Origin: Antitrichia curtipendula
Lineage: Eukaryota > Streptophyta > Bryopsida > Hypnales > Leucodontaceae
DNA length: 64,000 nucleotides
Reading direction: 5' to 3'
NCBI GenBank assembly: GCA_951230915.1
Contig: OX579639.1
Location: forward strand, 22,878,001-22,942,000
Shown: piece by piece, positions 35,906 to 50,599 of the stretch
How the letters are laid out: each line of letters starts with the position of its first letter
Position numbering within the stretch: the stretch's first letter is position 1
The notes under the pieces: model-generated
Told to the model about the DNA's origin: nothing
What the model saw: the letters and a program-made list of their open reading frames with translations, nothing else
Database searches by the model: none
Made by a program: the position numbers and the translations under genes

Positions 35906-37438
35906 TACACTTCCTTTCTAATTCACACCTAATTTATTTATATTTATCTTACAAGGTTCTACAAAAAAATTGTTAATTTTTTGTACAACAATGTTAAAAA
36001 TTATATTTAAAAACATAAAAAAGGGATGGTCTTTTATTAAAGTTTGCTACATGAAAAATGGAAAGAACTCTAAATGTAGGTTTTGAAATGAAAAGGGATA
36101 CGTGCACCCATAATCATCATAACCCAAAATATAACACTTACATTAGGACCAAAAAGAAACTCTAAAACCTAAATATTGAGGACATAAGATGTATACAATT
36201 TAAAAGTGAGAACCATCGAGTTCAATATCAATTTTTTTTTTCATCTAGTGACAATTATATTTGGAATCTCATAACTTATACATAAAATGTCAAAATAATG
36301 CATGCTAATGTGCATTAGAATCGTCTTTCACTTGCTAATATCATCTAATTAGACATTTATTTTATATTTTATAATAATAAGTATGATTAGTTGTTATTAG
36401 AGAGTCTATTACGAAAGCCATCATATGACCTGTGAGGTAACTACTCCTATTTTCAAACGTTTTCTAAAATCAACCATTCTAGATTCTTACCTACAATGTA
36501 TTCTTACTATGCATCAAAATCTATGGTCAATTTTAGAAACATTTGGAAATTTTCAGCACTTTGAAAATTCGTAGTTTATTCACTGGTGTCTAAAAAATGC
36601 ATTCTAAAAGAATCTAGAAACCCCTTTAGAATCCCCTTTAGACTACCAATAAGACTCCATCCAAATAAATTCAATATACTAAAGGGAACCATACCGAATT
36701 GCTTATTTGTGCAATTTCATTGCCGATCTATCTCAACTTTCCACTAGGTCTTTTTTGGGGGGGGCTTTCAAGTGCCAAATTGCACCAGGAAAAAATAATT
36801 TGGCTAAATAATGGCAAAAAATCGTGAAGTTTTTCACCAAAAAGCTTAGAATTAATAAATAAATAAATTGAATGAAATCACCAAAATTATGGATGGAAAT
36901 AGAATTAGAGATATGAGATATTTACGAATGTGATATTTTCTATCCAATATGTGGATGAATGCTGAAATTTGGAGCACCACTATAACAATTTATATGACCA
37001 CTTTGGCACTTCACAAAAAATGAAAAAAGAAAAAGCCCTGCTTCCCACCCAACCACACCTCTGTGATACAATCGCAGACTTCAGATGAATGGCGTGGTGC
37101 CGGCTGTCCGACGTGCATGGCCACTTGGCACCCACCCACCATGGCCATGCAAATGGCTTCTTCCTTGACGGAGTTCCTTCCTCAAAAGCTCTGCAATTTC
37201 GACAATCCTTGCCACCACTGCAGCTCTGAGGAACAATTTGCACGAGACCTCAGTAGAAGTTCACGACCTTTGGTTCAGTTTGCGTCGTTCATGTCGTGGG
37301 GTATTGTCAAGGTTTTAGAAAGGTTTTGTCAATTGAGCTTCCACCATCACTCCAGCTCTGCCCTCTCAGGCGATCCGGTTATACGTGAGGAAAATCCAAT
37401 TTCAAGGAGGAGGAGCTCTGTAGGTGAGCTCTGAAGCG
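35906..37438. other. AT-rich spacer, then 5' leader of the next gene
   Basis: The first 1.1 kb is AT-rich with no gene or clear repeat. From 37060 the composition becomes more genic. An ORF at 37063-37434 precedes the gene at 37439, but its codons look unlike a conserved protein, so I read it as promoter or 5' UTR. Confidence 0.4.
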
Positions 37439-39653
37439 ATGAGGATGAGAGCATTGCTGTGCAGGTTGCGGCAGATACAGAACACGGAGCTGCCAACGAG
37501 CTCCATGGCCAGGCCCTTGCGCACCTTGGGAATCAGCCCTAGGGTTGCAGAATCCGCATTGGTATCCCCTCATGCTTCCTTGGGGAATGGCAGTGTTATG
37601 ATGTCGGAGATTGGGGGGGTGAGGTGCATGGGAATTGGAAGTCATAAGGAAGGGAACAGAGCTGGGCAGCATGGTGTGCATTACCCGAATGCTAAACCTG
37701 ATGGGTCTCCCGAGAAAGAAGAGGTATGAAATCGGTTTCTGTCACATTCTTCTGCACTCAGTGGGATTTGTTTCTGGTCTACAGTGAGAGCGTGATGAAG
37801 ATGAGGTTATGGATTAGGTTTTGGCAATCAAGGACATGGTTACCGGCTTAAAAAAGGATTTGCAAATTCGTATTGTACTCTTAACTGACAACTGAAGTAT
37901 GATCCTTCCAGAATTATTTAGGGTTGCTAATCTGCTAAATTGAATCGAAGGGTTTTGAAGACCTCATTGCATGCGTTCTATTCTCTTTACCTATCAATTC
38001 AAAGCATGCACAACAGTTGAAGTTTCTTACCTCAAAGTTCAGCACTGCAGTTTGACTTAGAGGGTGCGTTTGTGAACTGGAATCTCGTTGGTTGCATAGC
38101 TTCGAAATAAAATTCTGCAGTTGGTTGCAACCAAAAAGGGCCAACATGATGGGTTCGAATCCTCCTCTTCCCAATTGTTGAGACAGAGCCACATCAACTT
38201 CAAAATCCTGCAGTGGCATTGTGTTTGTGCATGAGTTATGATAGGAATTGGAAGGTAGAACTTGAATGTTGGTAGTTGCCCCTTGACACGCAATTGCGCT
38301 TAGGTTCTTTTATTGTCAAATTCCACCATCTTGTTGTGGAGCTTGTTGCGACATTGGCGTGAATGATGACTCATATCTTATTTCTGTGAGAAGGTTTCGA
38401 CTCTGAATTGCCAACCTTGGCTATGTAGCGGAGTTCAGATTCTTAGAAGTGACTTATTTTGTTGGAACATGCGAATCCAGCAATTAGAATTTGCCTCTGG
38501 ATCGGACGTGTGGAATCCAGTAGTGATGTTGTGGCTTGAATAGGCATTGTATACCCTCTTGTTGCTTGGTCAGAGTGCTCACAACTTCAGGGCTAAGTGT
38601 ATCAAGTAATTTCGGGGTTCATCAATCAAGATTAGTCGGAGGTTTTGATTTCATAACAAATGTTTTAGTATTGATTTTTATCCCTATTCTTTTTTCCCCA
38701 GGCAGATGCTCGAGCGCAGTTTCTGGAGAAAGCAAAGAAGGAATCCGCCTCCAACATTGATGAGACTCAGGAGCAGACAACTGGAGAAGCCACCACCGAG
38801 TTGCAATTTGGTGTGAAGGACGGGAAGAACACAAACGAAGCCATCAGTCATGCAAGTGAAGAGCTTATCAGACGGACCACAATTCACGGTATGCAATCAG
38901 CAGATCACCTTCAATTTTCAAAATTCGGGTCTGGCCAGCAAAGGGTCAGTATCATTTTTAGGGTTTCCTGACACTGACGGTGGATGAGTGGAGAGGCATT
39001 CCCGGGGGACAAAACAGAGTGTCTGGAACGAAAATAGTCATAAGAACCGCCTGGAAAATTCTTAAAGTTACACTCAAACTCCCTAATGGGCCATTCTCAC
39101 CTAGTGCTAACAAAGTGGTAAATGAGTTTAAGGCCTCAAAATTTAAACCAATTAAATATGTCACTTATCCATAAATATCAATCCTACATGGTTTTGTGTA
39201 AGACAAGGTGGTTGGATTAGAACATTGGTGGCACATCATCTCCATTCCAGTAATATTGTGTGCTGAAAATTTCCTACCTAACCTAACATCCACCACACCT
39301 TACCACTCTTTTAAATTTGTACTTCCCTAAAATCTTGGACAGTTTTATGTTTAAGCACACCCTCTTTGCAAATAACCAGTGTAAACATCCCATTAATGCT
39401 ACAGAAGTGTTACAAAAAGTTCTACTCTCGTCTCACTTACACTATGAAGGCATTTCTAAATGTAGTGCAAAGTGTGTAGTGTTTTTAGTGTTACCGACTC
39501 TTCTGTCTTCATTATTTTGTCTTTTATACAATATGTGTGCAAGTGCAATTCATAGGATCTTTCATCTCTGTATTTGCATGCTCTAAGATTCATCACTTGT
39601 CTTTTGATGTGAAAACAGGGGATGAGACTCTAGACAAGGCCCAGAAATCATAA
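37439..39653 (+). CDS. Small hydrophilic protein, possibly organelle-targeted; unknown function
   Basis: Three exons, 37439-37723, 38702-38888 and 39619-39653, with GT-AG introns and agreeing phases give 168 residues. The first ATG in frame is 37439. The N-terminus is basic and lacks acid residues (MRMRALLCRLRQIQN, then MARPLRTLGISPR), as in mitochondrial or plastid presequences. The rest is hydrophilic, rich in Glu, Lys, Asn, Gln and Thr (FLEKAKKESASNIDETQEQT, then SHASEELIRRTT), and ends DETLDKAQKS. The composition recalls LEA-like proteins, but no diagnostic repeat is seen. The family is not recognised; splice agreement is the main support. Confidence 0.6.
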
Positions 39654-40740
39654 GAGCAAGTCATCTCAAGATTGAGCATAGAAGTAGAAACGAACTTGCA
39701 TAGGAAAAGGTTTAAAGATTGTCAAGTAACTTGCATTTATCAATCAAGTGCTTAATAAGCAGTAGTTGATTACATCCAAATCTCTTTAATGTCACCGCCT
39801 ACAATAGGTGCTTAAAATGCAAGTGATTATTGATTGACTTTTGAAGCATTGTGACTATCAAAAGTGTTGCATGTAAAAGTGACATTAAAGATGTACTTGG
39901 AGTTAAGATGGTGATCTTGTACCCATTTCATAATTCTTAAATTTCTAACTATCACATTTGTATGCAATTTCTCATAAAACAAGCTAACAAGGTTTTCTTT
40001 GTGCCATTCATTGTAGGACATTTTTGCCATACATTTGGTGTAAAATTATTACATTTGAATAAGTCTTTCAATCCTCCTTTTCACATGTCAAATCTAAAAT
40101 TGAGGTCACCAAAAAAAATGTAAGGTTAGAAGACATATAATGTATAACTACAATGAATATACGGCTTCTCAAAATCTATTCTACAATTTTTAATGTGATT
40201 TTTTCTCCAAGATCTAATGTATTTTAGTCTTATTCCTAAGAGCCCTCAGTACTAGAAAATCAAGATTTTCAATGGCCCCTCTTTGTACAAAATCTTGAAT
40301 AAAAAAATCATTAACATTCATTTTAAAAATTGGATTTTTCATGTTAAAATTAGACTTTTAAAATGAATTGTTTTAAAGAAGATATTTAAAATACTAACCC
40401 AGAAAGATTTTATTTAACTTCAAAATTTTGTTGACATTCAAATATGGTGCCTTGGGCATTTAGGGGTTAATTGTCCCAATAAATCACCGTTATTATGGAA
40501 TGTTGCATAAGTGGCAAAGTTTTTAGTATTCAAAAGCTTTCAACAAAAAATTTATTTTGGTTATTATCATGGAATAATTTCTTTTTAAACCTTTTTTGAA
40601 TCAAAGAGACTCTTTTGTACAGACCCTTTTATTTAAAGAAAATCAAGAACAATCTTACATGACACTATTTAGATGATAACAAACAATCCCCAAAAACGCG
40701 TTGACAAGATCTTGTATATATTAAACTGTTCACATCCAAA
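39654..40740. other. Spacer, AT-rich; contains an isolated TTAA-type terminus
   Basis: No gene. The sequence GGGCATTTAGGGGTTAATTG near 40453-40472 matches the right terminus of the TTAA element family, but no left end was found. The rest is AT-rich, with the 3' UTR of the preceding gene at its start. Confidence 0.4.
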
Positions 40741-43335
40741 TTGAATAATTTTACTAGTGTGCCATGTGCCATTGCCACAACCAAAAGAATTTAAAAAAAA
40801 TTAATTAGAGCTTTGAAATTTGAAAATTTGAAAAATAATTTTTAATTCATTAGAACTATAAAATTCAATAACTTTAAAAAAACATAGTATGAGAGGTTGT
40901 ATTCTTTCTACAAATAAAAGACTTTATATACAAAGGAGTACAAGGAATTTGTTTTCTGGCGTTTGAACATGCAAAGTGAAAGTTATGGTTTTTTCCAAAT
41001 AAAAAATAATTTAATTTGATTTTTTTTATTTAAAAAAATCCATAACTTTCACTTCGCATGTCCAAACGCCACAAAATTGGCATGAATAGAAAGCTTTATG
41101 CACAAAGGAGTGCAAAGGCTTTGTTTCATGGCATTTGGACGTGCGATATGAAAATTATGATTTTTCAAATAAGTTAGTGTGCCCTATGCCAACTCACAAC
41201 CAAAATTAAAGTAAATTTTTTTTAAATATTTAAAATGTTTGAAACTCAATATTTTTCACAATGTAGTGCCAGAGGTTGAATTCTTGATCAAATAAAAGTA
41301 AAAATAGTTTTAAAAAATTTTCAACTTTAGAAAAGCTTTGAAATTCAATAGCTTTCACATTGTAGAGTGAGAGGTTGCGTTCTTAACATAAATAAAAGGC
41401 TTTATATGAAAAGGAGTGCAAGGGTTTGTTTTGTGGCATTTGGACATGCAATATAAAATTTATATTGTTGTTTTTCCAAACAAGAGATAATTTAATTTAA
41501 TTTTTTAATTTTTAATATTTTAACATAAATTTAACACCATAGCTTGATAGGTTGCGTTTTTGATACAAATAGAATGCTTTATAGAGTGTAAGGGCTTTAT
41601 TTTGAGGCGTTTTGACATGTGGTGTGAAAGTTACGATTTTTACAAAATAGAAGATAATCTGTTTTTTTGACCCGTTTCATGACGGTTCAGATTCAATGAA
41701 AATAAAAAATAAATTAAATCAATTTTTGATTCACAAAAAAAATTTAAATTCAATATCTTTTACACCGTTTGTCCAAATACTATAGAACAAAGTCCATGCA
41801 CCCCTCTTTGTGAAGAGCTTTCGAGCGGTACCAAGAACGCCCCAAGACGCCTTCCAGTTTGTTAGATCTCAGCATATCAAACAAAACAATACAAAACATA
41901 CAATTTAATTTAAGGTACAGACTAGTGTGCCTTGTGTCATTGCCACAATCCGAAATAAGTGTAAATTTATTTTTTCTAATTTTTTACTTTAGAAAAACTT
42001 TGAAATTCAATAAATTTAACACCATAGTGCAATAGGTTGCATTCTTGGTACAAATAGAATACTTTATAGAGTGTAAGGGCTTTGTTTTGAGGTGTTTGGA
42101 CATGCCATGTGAAAGATATGTTTTTTTCAAAATTAAAATTAAAAAAACTATTTCTTTTTAATTAAAAAAATCTTAACTTTCACATCAAAGGTCCAAATAC
42201 TACAAAACTGGCAAACATAAAACTCTATGTACAAAGGAGTGCAACGGTTTTGTTTTGTGACCTTTGGACATGCGATGTGAAAGTTATGTTTTTTCAAAAA
42301 TAAAAAATAAATTAACTCAATTTTCTAATTTTAAAAATTATAACTTTCACATTGCATGTCCAAACACCACAAAACTGGCATAAATAAAAAGCACTATGCA
42401 CAAAGAATTGCAAAGGCTTTGTTTTGTGGTGTTTTGACATGTGGGGTGAAAGTTATGACTTTTCAAGAGTTAAAGATAATCTATTTTTTCGGACCATTCG
42501 ACCCATTTTGACTCATTTCATGCTGGTTCGATGAAAATAAAAAATAACTTAAATCAATTTTTGATTCATAAAAAACTTTGAAATTCAATAACTTTCACAT
42601 CATTTGTCCAAACACCACAAAACAAAGTCCGTGCACCCCTCCTTATTAAGAGCTTTTGAGTGGTACTAAGAGTGCCGTTGGACGCCTCCCAGTTTGTTAG
42701 ATCTTAGTGTATCAAACAAAACAAACAACCTAACTTAAGGTATAAATTAGTGTGCCATGTGCCATTTTCACAACCCAAATAAAATTAAAAATATGTTTTT
42801 AATAATTTTAATCCATTAAAACTTTGAAATTCAACAACTTTCATACCGTAGTGTGAGAAATTGTATTCTTGGTCCAAATAGAAAACTTTATGTATGAAGG
42901 AATGCAAGGGCTTTGTTTTCTAACGTTTAAACATGCAAAGTGAAAATTATGTTTTTTCCAAAATAATAAATAAATTTAATTCAACTTTTTTCTCTTAAAA
43001 AATCCACAACTTTCACACCGTAGGTTCAAACACCATAAAATTGGCACGAATAGAAAGCTTTATGCAAAAAGGAGTGCAAGGGTTTTGTATCATAGTGTTT
43101 GGACGTGCAATGTGAAAGTTATGATTTTTCTAAAATTAATAATTAAAATTAATTTCCAATTCATTAAAAACTATGAAATTCAAAAACTTTCACACCATTA
43201 GTCCAAACGCCATAAAACAAAGTCCGTGCATCCTTCCTTGTCAAGAGCTTTTGATTGGTACCAAAAGCGCCGCCGGACACCTCACGGTTTGTTAATTCTC
43301 AACGTATCAAACAAAACAAAACAAACTAATTTAAG
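40740..43335. repeat. Satellite-like higher-order tandem array, period about 836 bp
   Basis: Marker phrases recur in order: TAGTGTGCCATGTGCCATT (about 40756, 41925, 42748), GGCTTTGTTTTGTGGC-type (about 40932, 41107, 41409, 41588, 42069, 42245, 42414, 42908, 43081) and GTTTGTTAGATCTCAGC-type (about 41857, 42694, 43288). Matching markers repeat at about 836 bp (41409, 42245, 43081), and adjacent sub-units are 170-180 bp apart. Inside each sub-unit, TTTGGACATGCAATGTGAAA and its inverted counterpart CTTTCACATTGCATGTCCAAA face each other. About three higher-order units with diverged ends are present. Non-coding. A related fragment lies at 53.9-54.2 kb. Confidence 0.8.
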
Positions 43336-43451
43336 GTATAGATATTAGGATTATTTTATATATATTTTAACAAATAATTAAAAAAAATTGATTAAAAAAT
43401 TAGATAATTATTTTCAAATGATAAAAATTATTTTTTATGTTTTTTTAGTCC

Positions 43452-43607
43452 TCAGTGGCTATATTAGGATTTTTGAAGAGGATTCTTGAATCTTTTCAAA
43501 TCCTACTAAACCTCATTTTTTAGCTTAGCTACTTGAGAAACGAAGATTAGTAGGAACCTTGAAAAGAGATTTAAGAATCTCCTTCAAAATCCTAATGTAG
43601 CCACCGT
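43452..43607. mobile_element. Foldback MITE, about 155 bp
   Basis: The left arm starts GTGGCTATATTAGGATTTT and the right arm ends AAAATCCTAATGTAGCCAC. The complementarity extends about 60 bp inward on each side with few mismatches and only a short loop. No ORF. It could form an almost complete hairpin if transcribed. Confidence 0.75.
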
Positions 43608-44736
43608 CCCTTCATCCTAATCGAGGTCTTCTAAAGGATATTCATCATTGCAATAATGTCCATGTCTCTTCATCTTTAGTATAAGTGTGAGCAAGGCCCT
43701 TTGCTCCCTCCACTTTTCTTCTCCGCTCTTACAAGTTTCTCCTTGGTACAGATACGATCCTTTGTCCTCTTTACTTTAGGTACAACTTTTTTTGGTTTTG
43801 TTGCCTTGTTTGATGTTGAATTAGATTGGTTGTGTAGATTCAAGTACTTGGTGTTCTCTCTAATGGTTGGCATTAGCTTGCTTTGATTGAGAGAATTTGT
43901 GTTCTTTTGGTTTGTTGTGCAATACTTTGTTTCAATTGAAGTAGTTGGTTGGTTTTATGTTCATTAGCGTATTGTATTAGCTTGTTTCAATTGCAATCCT
44001 TATGTATTTTTTGGTTAATTCTACTACATTACTTCATTTGGCATACTTACTACTTTTTGCATATTGCAGTTGCTTACTTTGATTGAAATAGTTGGTATCT
44101 ATTTGTTTGTTGCATAAGCTTGTTCCGACTTAGATATAGACCTGATTTATTTTTATTTTTATTTGTTGCACTTGTTTTCTCTTATTGGCTTTTTTTTTTG
44201 ATAAATTTGTTGTACAAGCTTGCTTCAACAGTGATACAAAAGATTGTACTTTTGTTTGATGTTGAACTAACTTGCTTTTGTTACACAAGCCGTTATTCCT
44301 TTGTGAATTCCTCTCCTCAATTGATTATTTGCCCTCTTTTCATTCCTCTTATCTTTTTTCTTCTAATACTTGGTTTGTTTTTTGTTCATTGCATTAGTTT
44401 ACTTTGGTTGGAATAGTTGTTCTCTATTAGTTAATTTGTTGCATATTAGACTTGTTTAAATTTTAAATACATTCTCAATTGTTTTTTTTCTTTATTTCAC
44501 TTGCTTGCTACTATAGTGAGCTTCTTCTTTCTTCTTTTTCTTCATTGTACAAGCTTACTTCAATTGATATATATATTTGAGGATATACTTTTTTCTTCAT
44601 GAAACTGTTTGATGTTGAATGAACTTGCTTTGACAACAACAATTATTATTCTGTCTTGAATCACTCTTGCAATTGACTTTTCACTCACTTTTCATTATTT
44701 TCATCTTTCTTCATAGTTGCAAATTTCCAAGCCAAG
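43608..44736. repeat. Degenerate repeat-rich region upstream of the cysteine protease
   Basis: A T-rich stretch in which AGCTTGCTTCAATTG-like words recur about ten times at irregular 50-100 bp spacing, with GATGTTGAAT-like words between them (for example 43812, 44260, 44609). It ends at the protease start codon, so it also contains its promoter and 5' UTR. Long T-rich ORFs here (44120-44416 and others) are compositional artefacts. Confidence 0.5.
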
Positions 44737-47291
<2,555 letters not shown>

Positions 47292-47824
47292 TTAAGATCA
47301 AGTCATGTTTGTACTTGAATTGGAACAAACACTCAATAAATATTTGTACAGTATATATTAGTGGGATTATTGTACGTGCTTTGGAATTGTTCAGTGTATG
47401 ATGGTGCACATCCTTCCTTGTATGTATGGTTTGGATGTACAAATTTATCTCAAGAAATACCTATATATGTTGTTGATGGATCTTCAAGAGCTTATTTTGA
47501 AGAAATGTTAAGCTATCTCTATGCACCAAGTTGATTGTCTAACATTTTCCCTTTTTAAAATTAATTGGATACCTTGTGTAGATATCTATTTGACCAATTT
47601 GTGTGACTTGGTCATGTAGGTGGTAGTGACTGTAGCTATCTTTTTCTCAATTCAATCCATGGTCTTTGTTTCTTTCCCTTGCTTGAGCATTCAATGGTTT
47701 GAAGGCTTGAACTTTTATTTAAGGTAAAAGATGGATCTTACATCTATAGTGTTTATGTGCCAAATCTACATCTTTGATATTGATGAGTTGAATGTTGATT
47801 GATATTGAATGTGATTGAAATGAA
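47292..47824. other. 3' flank of the protease gene
   Basis: About 530 bp that should hold the protease 3' UTR. Candidate polyadenylation words such as AATAAA occur at about 47335. No other feature is seen before the repeat that starts at 47825. Confidence 0.4.
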
Positions 47825-49844
47825 TTAACTCCTAAAGTTCTATGACTATGTTTTCACCAGAAACACTCCAAAACTGCCATTTTTAGTACAAGTACCAAAT
47901 TTTTGAAAAAAAACTTTTTTGACACATGTAAACGTAGGATCTTATAGTAAACTAGTTTTAGAAGATGTCAAAAAAAATTCAGAATTTTCCACCATGCGGA
48001 TTGGAAGATATTAGCATTTGAATTGGCAAAAATCTTTTTTTTTGTCCCTGCGAAAAACAGGGCAGCTGCACTTCACAAGGTCACATTTGTATGAAAAGAT
48101 GTCCAAAATGGTGGTGCATCTTTGAATTATTTTTCCTAAACAAGTTCTCTACATGCTTAAAATTTTTCAAATCATTTGATATTGTACAACATATACAAAA
48201 AAAATAATAAGTAGCAAGGAGTAGAGAATGATCCAAAATATTAAATTGTTAAGAATTTAATTATGGAAATTGAAAATGTAAATCCCAATGATTCTAATGT
48301 TGTAATAAACAAACTACATCCTATGAAATTTTTTTTAAGAAAAATATTAAAAAATGAGTTAAATAAACAACTTCAAATTTTATTTCAGAGTGAAAAATCT
48401 ATAACTGCCTGCAAACTAAAAATCCTCATAACTTTTGATTTATTGGTCGAAATGGAATCATTCAAAGCTTTCCACATATATATATAACTCTAGAAAACCA
48501 ATTTCAAATTTTTATTTTTGAAAAAAATGATTTTTTCTGATCTGCCCGGACTGCCCAGCTACGAAAAAAAGTAACATATTTGGCCATAACTTTTGAACCC
48601 TATTTCCAAATGTCATGAAATTTAGTGCATATGAAAGGTACTCATAACATTCAAGAGCTGTGAGAGCAGCTGCCTTTCCTCTGACAGAATGATGTGGAAT
48701 ATTCCACACCAAAAATTAGCTAATAAGCCACGCGTCAACAATGTCAGACTTCTGCTCAGTGCCAAGGTCATGACTGCACAATCGGGTTACTGGGGTGGTA
48801 GGAAGTAGAACAAAATATACAAACAAATAATTATAAAGATAGATGGTCTATCAAAACCCAAAAGAATTCATTGAGTATTATACCAATGAAATCTAACCAT
48901 TTGCCATCAATAACTTATTCTGATTATTTTTTTAGGAAAGAGAAGCTCTTTATGTATATATGGGGTGGTAGAAGGTAGAACAACCCATGTGGAATATGTA
49001 ATTTAGAGTTTGTAATTTCTCAACCGCTCATAGTTAAGTCTAAAGTAGAAATTGTGTTAAAACTATAATTTCAGACCTCATTTAGGCATAGTAAAATAAC
49101 TTTTTCCAGAATACTTTGAACTAAAATAAGTTGGAGAATCAAGTTAAATTTTATCTCCAAAAATCCGTTTGAGATTTTAATCTTCCACTCAAATGTTATA
49201 GACAAATTTCATAGAGGGGTTTGAAAGGATTTTTTTTTGACATTTTCATACATCCTCTCTGAAATTTGTCCATAACTTTTGAGTGGAAGATCTAAATCAA
49301 AAAAAGATTTTTGGAGATGAAACTTAGCTTGATTCCCCAACTTTTTTTAGTTCAAATGTTTTAAAAAAAAGGTATTCCACTATGCCTAAATGAGGTCTGA
49401 AATTATAATTTTAACACAATTCCTACTTTAGACTTAACTATGAGCGGTTGAGATATTACAAACTCTAAATTACATATCCCACATAGGTTGTTCTATCTCC
49501 TACCACCCCAAGTGTACATAAAGAGCTTCTCTTTTCTACAAAAACTCAAAATAAGTTATTGATGACAAATGGTTAGATTTCATTGGTATAATACTCAAAA
49601 AATTCTTTGGATTTTGACAGACCATCTATCTTTATAATTATTTGTTTGTATATTTTGTCCTAGAATACGCCAAAAAAATAGATCGCACCATAAATGTACT
49701 GCCATTGTTTCGGTCCTGAAGCTTACATTAATAATATGTGGATGCATTTCGTGGATGAAGACTTCAAAGAGGCAAAGGCAGCCTCTCTCTCTGCCCAAAT
49801 TTTTTATACTGCCAAAAACTGCATGATGGTCCTTTAGGGGTTAA
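47825..49844 (+). mobile_element. TTAA element copy A, interrupted by a foldback
   Basis: The left end TTAACTCCTAAAG leads into GACTATGTTTTCACC; the right end is GGTCCTTTAGGGGTTAA at 49844. Between them come conserved blocks shared with copies B, C and E: AACTGCCATTTTTAG, AGGATCTTATAGTAAACTAG, the box GGGCAGCTGCACTTCACA (about 48060) and GGACTGCCCAGC (48548). The interior is interrupted at about 48800-49660 by a long inverted repeat. No ORF of transposase size is present, so the element is non-autonomous. Confidence 0.75.
48808..49661. repeat. Large inverted repeat (foldback), arms about 420 bp
   Basis: The left arm starts ACAAAATATACAAACAAATA and the right arm ends with the complement TTTGTTTGTATATTTTGT. 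Complementarity continues through CATTGGTATAATACTC, AACCGCTCATAGTTAAG and CACTCAAA, down to a loop of about 30 bp near 49221-49251, with few mismatches. The word TGGGGTGGTAG(A/G)A occurs both just outside the left arm (48791) and within it (48961). Such a long perfect-like hairpin would yield double-stranded RNA if transcribed. It carries no protein-coding ORF. Confidence 0.85.
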
Positions 49845-50599
49845 TTGTGCCTTTGGTGACAGTTTGAAAACTAGGTAATATAGACAAGAAAATGACATGC
49901 TTTTACTTGTCCTCATTACATAAAGTCATGTGGGTCTTTGCAAATGAATAGTGTTTTAATTATATAAAAGAGATGACCATATCTCATTTGATTGTAGCGT
50001 TTTGGAGGAAATAAGAACTATAGGGTTCAAAAAAATTTAATGTGTTGATGTTGCGAGAGTTACTAAGATGTAAAGCAAAACTAGCAAATGAATGCATTTG
50101 GTTACTTAGTTGAACCCTCAATTTATTCAGAATTATTTGTTAAATTTTACTTTCTTTATATGACACTAAATGGTACATTCCGCACACTTAGTGAACCATT
50201 ATAATTGTAGCCCACTTGCCACACTGCCCACATTCAAACTTTGCCATCTCTATCATTTAGTAAACTGAAATTCGACTGATCTAGTGCATTTCTAAGCAAT
50301 GCACCCATTACATGAACCTAAGATGTTTGGCAATTGGTAACTGTGTAATTTCTTGAGGTTCTCCATCACGGCCATTTGAGTAAGGTATTAATTGTCGATG
50401 AAAAGATAAAATCTGATCAATCACCATGGAAATCCGGAATGCCCAAAGAACCCAATTCCTTAGTGTTTATGTGGAATTTCATAGCTCGATCGACGTCTAT
50501 GGAATTCCCAGCTCTCGGTATTCCATCCTTGAGCTGTAAAATTCCATAGTATGTCACATTTAACTATTTCTAGACTATTCAATTAATTCTACACAAAGG
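49845..50599. other. Spacer between TTAA element copies
   Basis: AT-rich unique-looking sequence. No gene is supported and no related repeat was recognised. Confidence 0.4.

Noticed and set aside
37063..37434. 123-codon ORF directly before the small three-exon gene
   Set aside because: No family resemblance and it overlaps a comparable minus ORF; better read as promoter or 5' UTR.
38090..38170. Possible tRNA from the T-arm-like GGGTTCGAATCC near 38153
   Set aside because: No complementary acceptor stem or proper D and anticodon arms could be laid out upstream; the match is limited to the B-box.
40740..43335. CRISPR-like array
   Set aside because: Repeat units are long, diverged and without uniform spacers; this is a eukaryotic satellite-type array.
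44120..44416. 98-codon hydrophobic ORF upstream of the protease
   Set aside because: Translation of T-rich repeat sequence; no conserved features.
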